NCBI RefSeq assembly: GCF_014650115.1 | Contig: NZ_BMUI01000006.1 | Span: forward strand, 1-64,000 | DNA: 64,000 nucleotides | From: Streptomyces olivaceoviridis | GTDB lineage: Bacteria; Actinomycetota; Actinomycetes; Streptomycetales; Streptomycetaceae | Direction: 5' to 3' | Part shown: positions 51,461 through 60,021 of the stretch, one piece after another | Numbering within the stretch: the first letter of the stretch is position 1 | Layout of the letters: each line of letters opens with the position of its first letter | The notes under the pieces: model-generated | Told to the model about the DNA's origin: nothing | Databases searched by the model: none | The model's input: the letters and a program-made list of their open reading frames with translations, nothing else | Program-made: the position numbers and the translations under genes

Positions 51461-51577
51461 GGGGCGCCTCCGATGGGTGCGGTCAGCAGAGCGAAGCTAA
51501 GTGACTGCACAGTAACCACCCGGCCGGTCGGTCCGCCGACCGGGTGGCCACCACCGAAGCCGATGGGCCGCCCGGAG

Positions 51578-51799
51578 TCAGGACGAAGCGGCCTTCTTAC
51601 CCCGGGTCGCTCCGCCACGCCCACGGAGCGTGACGCCCGACTCGCTGAGCATCCGGTGCACAAAGCCATACGAGCGGCCGGTTTCCTCGGCCAGCGCCCG
51701 GATGCTCGCACCGGAGTCGTACTTCTTCTTCAGGTCTGCCGCGAGCTTGTCGCGCGCGGCGCCGGTCACCCGGCTGCCCTTCTTCAGAGTCTCGGCCAC
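51578..51799 (-). CDS. gbn: GATC-binding nucleoid-associated protein Gbn
   Basis: A 73-residue basic helix-turn-helix protein that I recognise as the ortholog of S. coelicolor SCO1839 (Gbn), a nucleoid-associated protein that binds GATC motifs and influences development and antibiotic timing. The start VAETLKKGSRVTGAARDKL and the HTH SIRALAEETGRSYGFVHRML are characteristic. GTG 51799 has AGGAGG; an in-frame ATG at 51838 would add 13 residues. A cluster of nine GATC sites lies upstream (51839-52136). Confidence 0.88.
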   Translation of the reverse strand: MAETLKKGSRVTGAARDKLAADLKKKYDSGASIRALAEETGRSYGFVHRMLSESGVTLRGRGGATRGKKAASS

Positions 51800-51838
51800 C
51801 CGTGCCTCCTCATGGGAAGTGCGCTCTGGTCTCCTCAT

Positions 51839-52136
51839 GATCACCCCTCTTGGGCGTGATGGCCACCCATTCGGCAAGGTCCGTGAGACATCGTTGTGAC
51901 GACAGGAGCCGATCCCCACAAGCGGAATAAGGAATTCCATGGGGTGCGGCCCATAGGGCCGTCCGGGTGGAATCGTGAAGTGCCAGGTCAGGAACGTACA
52001 GCGGCCGATCCCCCGACTGCCGGGGGATCGGCCGGAAAATGCGTGTATGACACACCGCGGTACGAGGAGATCTCACACAGATGATGGATCACCGATGGGC
52101 CGAATGATCCAGACCCAGTGGATCAATCCTTCGATC
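51839..52136. promoter_or_regulatory. Cluster of nine GATC sites upstream of gbn
   Basis: The 335 bp between gbn and the ABC-F gene holds no other gene. GATC occurs at 51839, 51911, 52007, 52026, 52069, 52087, 52106, 52121 and 52133, about one per 33 bp, where one per several hundred is expected in such GC-rich DNA. Gbn binds GATC, so this is a candidate autoregulatory or nucleoprotein region. Confidence 0.65.
52003..52033. terminator. 13-bp perfect hairpin containing two GATC sites
   Basis: GGCCGATCCCCCG (52003-52015) pairs with 52021-52033 across a 5-nt loop. It follows the ABC-F stop on the minus strand and may terminate that transcript, but it also holds two GATC sites that could be bound by Gbn. 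Confidence 0.6.
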
Positions 52137-53733
52137 ACGCCAGGGCGACGAGATCCGCGTAGTCGGAGCCCCACAGGTCCTCGACGCCGTCCGGCAGCAG
52201 GATGATCCGCTCCGGCTGGAGCGCCTCGACGGCGCCCTCGTCGTGGGTGACGAGGACGACCGCGCCCTTGTAGGTGCGCAGGGCGCCGAGGATCTCCTCG
52301 CGGCTGGCCGGGTCCAGGTTGTTGGTCGGCTCGTCCAGGAGCAGCACGTTCGCCGAGGACACCACCAGGGTCGCCAGGGCGAGCCGGGTCTTCTCGCCGC
52401 CGGAGAGGACCCCGGCCGGCTTGTCGACGTCGTCGCCGGAGAACAGGAACGAGCCGAGCACCTTGCGGACCTCGACCAGGTCCATGTCGGGGGCGGCCGA
52501 GCGCATGTTCTCCAGGACCGTGCGGCCGGCGTCCAGCGTCTCGTGCTCCTGCGCGTAGTAGCCGAGCTTGAGGCCGTGACCGGGGACGACCCGGCCGGTG
52601 TCCGGCGTCTCCACGCCCGCGAGCAGCCGCAGCAGCGTGGTCTTGCCGGCGCCGTTGAGGCCCAGGATGACCACCCGGGACCCCTTGTCGATGGCCAGGT
52701 CGACGTCGGTGAAGATCTCCAGCGAGCCGTACGACTTCGACAGGCCCTCGGCCATCAGCGGGGTCTTGCCGCAGGGCGCGGGCTCCGGGAAGCGGAGCTT
52801 GGCGACCTTGTCGGACATCCGGACGTCTTCGAGGCCGGAGAGCAGCTTCTCGGCGCGGCGGGCCATGTTCTGCGCGGCGACCGTCTTGGTGGCCTTGGCG
52901 CGCATCTTGTCGGCCTGGGCGTTGAGCGCCGCGGCCTTCTTCTCGGCGTTGGCCCGCTCCCGCCTGCGGCGCTTCTCGTCGGCCTCGCGCTGCTGCTGGT
53001 ACAGCTTCCAGCCCATGTTGTAGATGTCGATCACGGACCGGTTCGCGTCCAGGTAGAACACCTTGTTGACGACCGTCTCGACCAGGTCGACGTCGTGGGA
53101 GATCACGATGAAGCCGCCGCGGTAGGTCTTCAGGTAGTCCCGCAGCCAGATGATCGAGTCCGCGTCGAGGTGGTTGGTCGGCTCGTCCAGGAGCAGGGTG
53201 TCCGCGTCGGAGAACAGGATGCGGGCCAGCTCGATACGGCGGCGCTGGCCACCGGAGAGCGTGTGCAGCGGCTGGCCGAGCACCCGGTCGGGCAGGTTGA
53301 GGGCGGCGGCGATCGTGGCGGCCTCGGCCTCGGCGGCGTACCCGCCCTTGGTGAGGAACTCCGTCTCCTGGCGCTCGTACTGCTTCAGGGCCTTCTCGCG
53401 GGTGGACCCCTTGCCGTTGGCGATGCGCTCCTCGTTCTCGCGCATCTTGCGGATCAGTACGTCCAGGCCGCGCGCGGAGAGGACGCGGTCGCGGGCGAGG
53501 ACGTCCAGGTCGCCGGTGCGGGGGTCCTGCGGAAGGTAGCCGACCTCGCCGGAGCGGGTGATCGTGCCGCCGGCGGGGATGCCTTCGCCAGCCAGGCACT
53601 TGGTGAGGGTGGTCTTGCCTGCGCCGTTGCGGCCGACGAGGCCGATGCGGTCGCCCTTGGCGACACGGAAGGTGGCGTTCTCGATGAGGACGCGCGCACC
53701 GGCGCGCAGCTCGATACCGGAGGCGGAGATCAC
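52135..53733 (-). CDS. ABC-F family ATPase
   Basis: A 532-residue protein with two ABC domains and no membrane segment. Walker A motifs are GRNGAGKTT (about 34-42) and GLNGAGKTT (second half), signatures LSGGQRRRIEL and LSGGEKTRLAL, Walker B LLLDEPTNHLD and LLLDEPTNNLD. The linker between them is basic. ABC-F proteins act on the ribosome (translation factors or antibiotic-resistance proteins). The ATG is at 53733. It lies upstream of gbn on the same strand. Confidence 0.93.
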   Translation of the reverse strand: MISASGIELRAGARVLIENATFRVAKGDRIGLVGRNGAGKTTLTKCLAGEGIPAGGTITRSGEVGYLPQDPRTGDLDVLARDRVLSARGLDVLIRKMRENEERIANGKGSTREKALKQYERQETEFLTKGGYAAEAEAATIAAALNLPDRVLGQPLHTLSGGQRRRIELARILFSDADTLLLDEPTNHLDADSIIWLRDYLKTYRGGFIVISHDVDLVETVVNKVFYLDANRSVIDIYNMGWKLYQQQREADEKRRRRERANAEKKAAALNAQADKMRAKATKTVAAQNMARRAEKLLSGLEDVRMSDKVAKLRFPEPAPCGKTPLMAEGLSKSYGSLEIFTDVDLAIDKGSRVVILGLNGAGKTTLLRLLAGVETPDTGRVVPGHGLKLGYYAQEHETLDAGRTVLENMRSAAPDMDLVEVRKVLGSFLFSGDDVDKPAGVLSGGEKTRLALATLVVSSANVLLLDEPTNNLDPASREEILGALRTYKGAVVLVTHDEGAVEALQPERIILLPDGVEDLWGSDYADLVALA

Positions 53734-53792
53734 GGACAGACTCCAGGGCGTACAGGGGTTGGCGGGTGGGCGGCTGAGGACGTTCCCGCCGT

Positions 53793-54518
53793 CTAATGCG
53801 CGAGGAGAATGGCCATGAGGGAAAGTCTAACGGGGCCGTGCAAGCGGTTTTCCGCCTCCAGGCGTCCGGGGTGCGGACGCGGGAGATCGTTCCCCAGCGG
53901 GGTGCGGCCGGGCGCGATCCGGCCCAGGTCGTCCAGGGCCACGAGCTGGCCGGTCCACGCGGCGTCCGCGCAGGGCTGGGCGAGGAGCAGGGCCGCGCCC
54001 CGGCGTACGGCGCCCTCGGGGCGGAAGGCGCAGCCGTTCCGGGCGGGCAGCACCCAGCGCAGGTCGCCGTCGGCGGTGCGGTACGCGGTGACGCGGCGGG
54101 GGGTGACGACGGCGAGGATGCCGCGGCCGAGGGGGCGCAGCACGCCGGTGCCGCCCTGGGCGGGGAGCCACTCGGCCGCGTCGGGCAGGGCGCGGTGCCA
54201 GCGCACGGACCGGCCGTCGGTGTCGGTGAGCAGGCCGTCGTCCCAGAGCGCGATCACCTCCCCGCGCGCGTGCACCACGTCGACGGGGCGGTGCCCCGCG
54301 CGCGCGTACCGCCACCGGAGCGCACCGGTACGGCTGTCGTGGCCGGTCACGGTACCGTCCCGCACCCGCGCCGCCCAGGCTCCGGCGTGCGGCCCGGCGG
54401 TCAGGAGCCGGTCGCCGTAGGGGACCGGCCGCAGCTGCCGGGCCGCGCCGAGGAGGCCGAGGGTGACGACGGCCAGGAGGAGGGCGACGGCGAGGCGGCC
54501 CACGGGTGGAAGTGCCAC
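53793..54518 (-). CDS. PQQ-like beta-propeller-type membrane-anchored protein, unknown function
   Basis: A 241-residue protein with an N-terminal membrane segment (LAVALLLAVVTLGLLGAARQ, about 8-27) and a repeat-like extracytoplasmic part (GALRWRYARAGHRPVDVVHA, DGRSVRWHRALPDAAEWLP) suggestive of PQQ/BamB-type propeller blades. GTG 54518 is chosen because GGGGGCGAG precedes it; the GTG at 54539 is an alternative. Function unknown. Confidence 0.7.
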   Translation of the reverse strand: MALPPVGRLAVALLLAVVTLGLLGAARQLRPVPYGDRLLTAGPHAGAWAARVRDGTVTGHDSRTGALRWRYARAGHRPVDVVHARGEVIALWDDGLLTDTDGRSVRWHRALPDAAEWLPAQGGTGVLRPLGRGILAVVTPRRVTAYRTADGDLRWVLPARNGCAFRPEGAVRRGAALLLAQPCADAAWTGQLVALDDLGRIAPGRTPLGNDLPRPHPGRLEAENRLHGPVRLSLMAILLAH

Positions 54519-54776
54519 CTCGCCCCCTTTGGGTACCACCGTCCCGGATCAGCCGCCGAGCGTAGTCACCGCCCGCGGAGCCGGCGGGGTGGCCGGGCGG
54601 GCGGGGGCGGGAAGTCCCCCCGTTCGGCGGGGCGGGGCCGGGCGCCGGATCGCCCGCCGCCGCACCCGGCCGGAGCCACGGCACGGCGCGCTGCGGCCCG
54701 TCGCGCCGGGCGTTGTCAGTGGCGGCTGCGAGACTCGCAGAGCACGGGGGAACCGATGCACGAAGGAGTGATCGGC

Positions 54777-55193
54777 ATGGCAGGCACGGGTGGCGGGACA
54801 CGGCCGGGCATCTGTCCCACGCTGCTGTACGCGGACGCCAAGGCGGCGATCAGGCAGCTCACGGAGGCCCTCGGCTTCACCGAGCTGTCGGTGTACGAGA
54901 CGGAGGACGGCAAGGTGATGCACGCCGAGCTGGTCCAGGGCAACGGCGCGGTGATGATCGGCTCCAAGGGGCGCGGCGGCCTCTTCGACGCGGCGATGCG
55001 GGACGCGGGACCCGCCGGGGTGTACGTCGTGGTGGACGACGTGGACGCCCACCACGAGCGGGCCGTGGCGCACGGGGTGGAGATCCTGATGCCTCCGACG
55101 GACCAGGACTACGGCTCGCGGGACTACCTGGCCAAGGACGCCGAGGGGAACGTCTGGAGCTTCGGGACGTACGCCCCCGAGATCGGCGTCTGA
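54777..55193 (+). CDS. VOC-family (glyoxalase-like) protein
   Basis: A 138-residue single-domain VOC protein of the bleomycin-resistance/YdhR-like group. It reads ICPTLLYADAKAAIRQLTEA, then YVVVDDVDAHHERAVAHGVE and a C-terminal YGSRDYLAKDAEGNVWSFG. The metal ligands of glyoxalases are only partly present, so the reaction is unknown. AAGGAG precedes ATG 54777. Confidence 0.88.
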   Translation: MAGTGGGTRPGICPTLLYADAKAAIRQLTEALGFTELSVYETEDGKVMHAELVQGNGAVMIGSKGRGGLFDAAMRDAGPAGVYVVVDDVDAHHERAVAHGVEILMPPTDQDYGSRDYLAKDAEGNVWSFGTYAPEIGV

Positions 55194-55229
55194 GCCGCTC
55201 CCCCGCCTACCGCCTGCCCGGTTTCCCGC

Positions 55230-56648
55230 TCAGCCCCCGGTGTGCACCTGGAACGCGGCCCGGCGGACGGCCTTGGCCAGGGCCGGGTCGGGGTGGGCGG
55301 CGGCGAGCGCGACCAGGACCTGCACGGTGCGCGGGTGACCGACGGCGCGGACCTCGTCGAGCAGCTGGGGGACGGTGGGCTGCACCGCGGACTCCAGGTG
55401 CCGGACCAGCATCGGCGCCTCGCCGTGGTCGGCGACGGCGGCGGCGGTGTCCACCCACAGCCAGGTGGCCTCGTCCCGGGTGAGCACCTCGTGGGCGTCC
55501 TCCGGGTCGACGCCGTCGTGCTCGGCCAGCCACAGCAGGGCGTACGGCCGCAGGGCCGGCTCGTCCACGACGGACCGTACGTCGGGCTCGGCGGGGGCGC
55601 CGACGACGCGCAGCGCCTCGAAGGCCAGGCCGCGCAGCAGGGCGTCGTCGCCGCGGGCGGCGGCGATCAGCTCGGTGACGGCGCTGCCGACGGGGCGGGC
55701 GGCGAGCCAGGCGCGGTACTCGGCGCGGGCCGCGTTGGGCCGAAGCTGGGCACAGCCGCGCAGCATGTCCTCGGCGGACTGCTCGATGTTGCCGGCGGGG
55801 CTCTGCGCGGCCACGCAGATCTGCTCCAGCTTGACCCAGACCGCCCAGTTGCCGAGCGGGGTGAGCGTGGCCTGGCCGTCGCCGTAGGTGAGCGCGCCGA
55901 CGGAGGCAAGGGCCCGCAGCGCCCAGTCGAGCAGGGGGGCGAGCGGGGCGTCCGCGGCGGGGGCGGGGTCCGCCGGGCCCGGGGCTTCGGCGGGCTGTCC
56001 GGTGCCGGGCTCGTAGGCGACCTCGCAGCGTTCGGTGCGCAGTTCGGTGACCCGCTGCTGGAGCAGGTCGAGCAGCTGCTCGACGGGGACCGGTCCGGCG
56101 GACAGCTGGAGGAAGGAGAGCACCTGGGGCATGGCCGAGACGACCTCGGCGACGGCGGCCGGCTCGTGCCCGTCGGGTTCGGGGCAGGCGAGCGACCAGG
56201 CGTCGAAGAGGGCGACCCAGCCGCGCAGCACGGCGCTGTCGTCGCGGTCCCAGGCGCGCAGCCGCCAGCCGGGGCGCGCGCTGTCGCCGTGCACCTCGAC
56301 GAGTCCGGCGAGGCGGGCGGTGTCCCACTCGGCGCGGACCTGAGCGGCGCTCAGGCCGAGGTCGGCGGCGGCGCGTTCGGCGGTGGCGGCGGAGAGGGTG
56401 GCCTTGCCGTCGGTGGTGGCACCGGCGCGGCCGGGGCCGAGTGCGGCGTCGGCCCAGCGGGCGACACGGACCGCGCCGGCCAGACCGGCGCGGGCCATTC
56501 CGGCCAGTTCGGCAGGGGCGGGGGTGCCCTCCGGCGGCCGGGGTGCGGGGCGGCGTGGGCGCCGCTGGTTCACAGCTCTGGGGGCGGCGGCCAGGGGTCG
56601 CGGTCGGACGAGTCGAAGCCTGGAGTCGCGCGGGATACGGGACGTCAC
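55230..56648 (-). CDS. Conserved actinobacterial protein of unknown function
   Basis: A 472-residue protein without signal or membrane segments. A winged-helix-like segment may lie near residues 65-135 (AERAAADLGLSAAQVRAEWD, GLVEVHGDSARPGWRLRAW). The rest is predicted helical and Ala/Leu/Asp rich (LLDWALRALASVGALTYGDG, PQLLDEVRAVGHPRTVQVLV), reminiscent of HEAT-type repeats in the last third. GTG 56648 is the likely start; an ATG at 56756 would add a basic Pro-rich extension. I cannot name its function. Confidence 0.75.
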   Translation of the reverse strand: MTSRIPRDSRLRLVRPRPLAAAPRAVNQRRPRRPAPRPPEGTPAPAELAGMARAGLAGAVRVARWADAALGPGRAGATTDGKATLSAATAERAAADLGLSAAQVRAEWDTARLAGLVEVHGDSARPGWRLRAWDRDDSAVLRGWVALFDAWSLACPEPDGHEPAAVAEVVSAMPQVLSFLQLSAGPVPVEQLLDLLQQRVTELRTERCEVAYEPGTGQPAEAPGPADPAPAADAPLAPLLDWALRALASVGALTYGDGQATLTPLGNWAVWVKLEQICVAAQSPAGNIEQSAEDMLRGCAQLRPNAARAEYRAWLAARPVGSAVTELIAAARGDDALLRGLAFEALRVVGAPAEPDVRSVVDEPALRPYALLWLAEHDGVDPEDAHEVLTRDEATWLWVDTAAAVADHGEAPMLVRHLESAVQPTVPQLLDEVRAVGHPRTVQVLVALAAAHPDPALAKAVRRAAFQVHTGG

Positions 56649-56864
56649 GGGTGCAGTCTTCCGGTTGACGGTCCGAAAACCCAAACGGAATGTCACGGCG
56701 GGCGACGGGGCTGGCCAACGCACCGGGCGCGGAAGGGGCCGAGGAGGCACGATCACGCCAGCCCTACGCCCTTAAACGGAATGTTTCGCGCCGGTGACGG
56801 CGGGCCCGGGCGCGCGGGCGTCACGCCGGCCCGGAAGCCCGCGGAGTCACAGCGGTCCCTGCTG

Positions 56865-57992
56865 TCACATCAGCGGGGTCAGGAACCGCCGCAGCCGCTC
56901 CTCGTACTCCTCGGGGTCCGCGTTCCACATCGCCGCGTGCGGGGCGTGCGCGACGGTGTGCAGGGCGACCAGGTCGGTGCGGCGCCGGGCGAGCCTGCGG
57001 GAGAACTCCCAGGGGGCGACCCGGTCGTCCGGGCCGTGGATGATCAGGGTGGGGACCCGGAGCCGGTCGGGGTCGGCGGTCTCGGCCACCCGGTCGGCGT
57101 GCAGTCCGGCCCGGCCCTGCGCGGCCCGCACGGCGAGCGGCAGCAGCGGTTGCGGGGTGTGGCGGGCCCTGGCCAGGGCCCGCAGGGTGGCCTCCCAGCT
57201 GAGCACCGGCGAGTCCAGGACGAGTCCGGCGATGCGGTCCCGGACCGCGGAGTGCTCGGCGGCGCGCAGGGCCATGGTGGCGCCGGTGGACCAGCCGAGC
57301 AGGACGACCCGGCGGGCGCCGTGGCGGACGGCGTGGAGGATCGCCGCCTCGACGTCCCGCCACTCGGTGTCGCCGAGGTGGTTCAGGCCGTCGGGCGGGC
57401 GCGGGGCGCCGAGGTCGCCGCGGTAGGCGAGGGCGAGGACGGGCAGCCGGCGGCCGTGCAGGAAGCCCATCACGTTCATGGCGTGCTCCCGGGTGGTGCC
57501 GAGGCCGTGCACGGCGATCACCCAGGTGTCCCGCCGGCCGGGCACGAACCAGGCGGGCAGGGCGCCCAGCTCGCCGGGCACGGCGACGTCGGCGTGGTCC
57601 AGGCCGAGGGCGGTGCCGGGGTCGCCGACGTACAGATTCGGGGTGAGCCAGACCGCGTCGCCGGGGGCGAAGGTGCCGTGGGTGACGCGTTCCAGACGAC
57701 GTACGACCGTGTCGGCGGTGTGCTGGGCCGCCTCCAGGACGGGGCCGACGACCGCGTGGGTCCCGTCGCCGGCGAGGCCGTAGGTGCCGGGGCGCAGGGC
57801 CGCCAGGTCGCGGGTGAGCGTGATCTGGCCGGCGGCCGTGCCGTGCACGGTGAGGCGGGGCTCGGTGGGCAGCGGGCGGCCCGCCGGGGCCTTCAGCGCG
57901 GCGTCGCTGGCGAGCCGGCCGGCGGCGACGGACGCCATCCCGGCGGCCAGGACCGCGGTGAGCCCGGCGACGGTGGCTTTGACGGTGCGCAC
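56865..57992 (-). CDS. Alpha/beta hydrolase with N-terminal membrane anchor or signal
   Basis: A 375-residue protein. The first about 30 residues are hydrophobic (VKATVAGLTAVLAAGMASVA). The hydrolase domain (about 130-375) has the nucleophile elbow GWSTG, the acid in GPDDRV and the His in AHAPHAAMW. The N-terminal segment suggests it acts outside or at the membrane. The substrate is unknown. GTG 57992 is chosen; it has GGAG close upstream. Confidence 0.85.
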   Translation of the reverse strand: MRTVKATVAGLTAVLAAGMASVAAGRLASDAALKAPAGRPLPTEPRLTVHGTAAGQITLTRDLAALRPGTYGLAGDGTHAVVGPVLEAAQHTADTVVRRLERVTHGTFAPGDAVWLTPNLYVGDPGTALGLDHADVAVPGELGALPAWFVPGRRDTWVIAVHGLGTTREHAMNVMGFLHGRRLPVLALAYRGDLGAPRPPDGLNHLGDTEWRDVEAAILHAVRHGARRVVLLGWSTGATMALRAAEHSAVRDRIAGLVLDSPVLSWEATLRALARARHTPQPLLPLAVRAAQGRAGLHADRVAETADPDRLRVPTLIIHGPDDRVAPWEFSRRLARRRTDLVALHTVAHAPHAAMWNADPEEYEERLRRFLTPLM

Positions 57993-58125
57993 GGCTCCAG
58001 TGTCGGCGGGGCCGCGGCCACCGGCCAGCGGAAGGGAGGACCGTCGGGGCACGGGCGGGCGGGGCACCACCGGGTGCGGACGTCGTGGCTGGGCGCCGTT
58101 GCGGCGCGTCGAGGACAGCAAGGGG

Positions 58126-58869
58126 TCACCTCCGTTGGCCGTATCCCTTCAAGCGTTCCCCGACCTCGGTCAGTTGTGCCTCCGTCAGCAGGGACGGGGT
58201 CAGGCCCGGCACGGAGGACGCCGTGAGCCACAGGCGGCACATCCACTCCAGTTGGGCGGTGCGGTCGTATGCCTGGTCGAGGGTGGCGCCGTAGGTGATC
58301 GTGCCGTGGTTCTGGAGGAGGCAGCCGGAGCGGCCGGCGAGGGCGCGGAGCATGTTCTCGGCCAGCTCGCCGGTGCCGTAGGTGGCGTAGGGGGCGACCC
58401 GGACGGGGCCGCCGAGGGCGGCGGTCATGTAGTGGACCGGCGGCAGTTCGGGCACGAGCGTGGAGACCGCGGTCGCGTGCACGGCGTGGGTGTGGACGAC
58501 GGCGCGGGCGTCGGTGGTGCGGTAGACGGCGAGGTGCATGGGCAGCTCGCTGGTCGGCGCGAGCGTGCCGAGCACCTGGCGTCCGGTGAGGTCGACGCCG
58601 GTGATGTCGTCCGGGGTGAGCCGGTCGTAGGGGACTCCGGACGGGGTCACCAGGACGAGGTCCCCGACGCGGACGGAGACGTTGCCGGAGGTGCCGACCA
58701 CCAGTCCGTCGGCGACGGTCCGGCGTGCCGTCACGACCAGTTCCGCCCAGAGCCGCGCCTGGTCCTGACGCGCGCCCCCTTGCCGCACGTCCCGTTGTCC
58801 GCCGTCCTGTCGCGCGTCCTGCCGCCCGCCCTGGTGCCCGTCGTCCGTGTTCCGCAGCGCTTCAGCCAT
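58126..58869 (-). CDS. Class II aldolase/adducin family protein
   Basis: A 247-residue zinc aldolase of the fuculose/rhamnulose-phosphate group. The motifs TSGNVSVRVG, VTPSGVPYDRL, the zinc ligands HTHAVHA and a later NHGT are conserved. A low-complexity N-terminal stretch of Arg/Gln/Asp/Gly (about 15-37) precedes the domain. The substrate is not determined. ATG at 58869; divergent from the lysozyme gene. Confidence 0.9.
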   Translation of the reverse strand: MAEALRNTDDGHQGGRQDARQDGGQRDVRQGGARQDQARLWAELVVTARRTVADGLVVGTSGNVSVRVGDLVLVTPSGVPYDRLTPDDITGVDLTGRQVLGTLAPTSELPMHLAVYRTTDARAVVHTHAVHATAVSTLVPELPPVHYMTAALGGPVRVAPYATYGTGELAENMLRALAGRSGCLLQNHGTITYGATLDQAYDRTAQLEWMCRLWLTASSVPGLTPSLLTEAQLTEVGERLKGYGQRR

Positions 58870-59049
58870 GCCGTGATCCTGCCAGCCGGACCGGCAGCGG
58901 AGCGGCCGGTCCGGTGGTTCCCGTGCGGAAACGATACGGCCGAACGGGCGGACCTCACTACGAAACACCATGGATCGACACAGATGCGGTGATCGGCGGG
59001 CCTTCAATGATCCCTCTTGCCGACTGGACGTCCACTCCGGGGGAGCCGT

Positions 59050-59877
59050 ATGGCCCGTGAACGCACCCTTGTCCGCCGCCGCGCCGGTGTCCTCACGGCG
59101 GCCACGGCGGCCCTCGCCCTCGCGACCGCCACGACCGCGTCCGCCGGACCCCTGGGGCCGACCGGCGCGCCGGAGACGGCCGCACCCCCGGCCCCGGGCG
59201 CGCTGCCGGGGCTGCCCGCGCTGCCGCTCCTGACCGGAAACCCGCCCAGGGGCCACGACGTGTCGTCCCACCAGAGGCGGGTCGACTGGACGGCCGCCCG
59301 GGCCAAGGGCGCGCGGTTCGTCTACGTCAAGGCGACCGAGTCCACGGGCTACCGCAACCCCTACTTCTCCGGGCAGTACTCCGGCGCCCGCGAGGCGGGG
59401 CTGATCCGGGGCGCGTACCACTTCGCCCGGCCGGACCGGTCCTCCGGCGCCGAGCAGGCCGCGTACTTCGTGCGGCACGGCGGCGACTGGCGGGCGGACG
59501 GCTGGACGCTGCCGCCCGCGCTGGACATCGAATACAACCCGTACGACGCGAAGCACAAGTGCTACGGAGTGGGCAAGGCCCGGATGGTCCGCTGGATCCG
59601 GTCGTTCAGCGACGAGATCAAGGAGGAGACCGGCCGCCGCCCGGTGATCTACACCACCACCCAGTGGTGGAAGCTGTGCACCGGGAACAGCCGCGCCTTC
59701 TCCTCCTCCCACGCCCTGTGGATCGCCCGCCACGGCACCTCGCGGCCGGGCGCGCTGCCGGGCGGTTGGCGCTACTGGACGTTCTGGCAGCACGACGTCA
59801 AGGGCAGGCTGCCGGGTGACCAGAATCTCTTCAACGGCTCCCTGAGCCGGCTGCGGATCTTCGCGCGCGGTCACTAG
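59050..59877 (+). CDS. Secreted GH25 lysozyme
   Basis: A 275-residue secreted muramidase. The signal peptide covers about 1-33 (VLTAATAALALATATTASAG, Arg-rich start suggesting possible Tat export). The GH25 domain starts GHDVSSHQRRVDW with the conserved first Asp; the catalytic DxE is in LDIEYNP, and YHFARP and WQHD are typical. A GGGGGAG site precedes the ATG. It hydrolyses peptidoglycan outside the cell. Confidence 0.94.
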   Translation: MARERTLVRRRAGVLTAATAALALATATTASAGPLGPTGAPETAAPPAPGALPGLPALPLLTGNPPRGHDVSSHQRRVDWTAARAKGARFVYVKATESTGYRNPYFSGQYSGAREAGLIRGAYHFARPDRSSGAEQAAYFVRHGGDWRADGWTLPPALDIEYNPYDAKHKCYGVGKARMVRWIRSFSDEIKEETGRRPVIYTTTQWWKLCTGNSRAFSSSHALWIARHGTSRPGALPGGWRYWTFWQHDVKGRLPGDQNLFNGSLSRLRIFARGH

Positions 59878-59952
59878 CCAAGGCGCACTTGGGCCGGCGG
59901 CACGGAAGCGGAACCCCGTACGCGCGTTACTGACACCCCGAAGCCCGCCTCA

Positions 59953-59993
59953 GTTCATCTTCCGTTCACCCAGGTTGCCTACGTTCATCCAGC
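59953..59993 (+). promoter_or_regulatory. PHO-box-like direct repeats upstream of pitH2
   Basis: GTTCATCTTCC (59953-59963) and GTTCACCCAGG (59964-59974) are adjacent 11-nt units matching the PhoP direct-repeat consensus (GTTCAYYYRG-like), and GTTCATCC recurs at 59983. PhoP regulation of the ortholog is known in S. coelicolor. Confidence 0.6.
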
Positions 59994-60021
59994 CAATGAC
60001 CTCGAACGATTGCCTGGGTAA

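Noticed and set aside
55242..58226. A nearly 1000-codon plus-strand reading frame opposite the genes at 55.2-58 kb
   Set aside because: The translation is Gly/Arg/Val-rich without motifs, and the minus-strand genes have recognisable hydrolase and conserved features.
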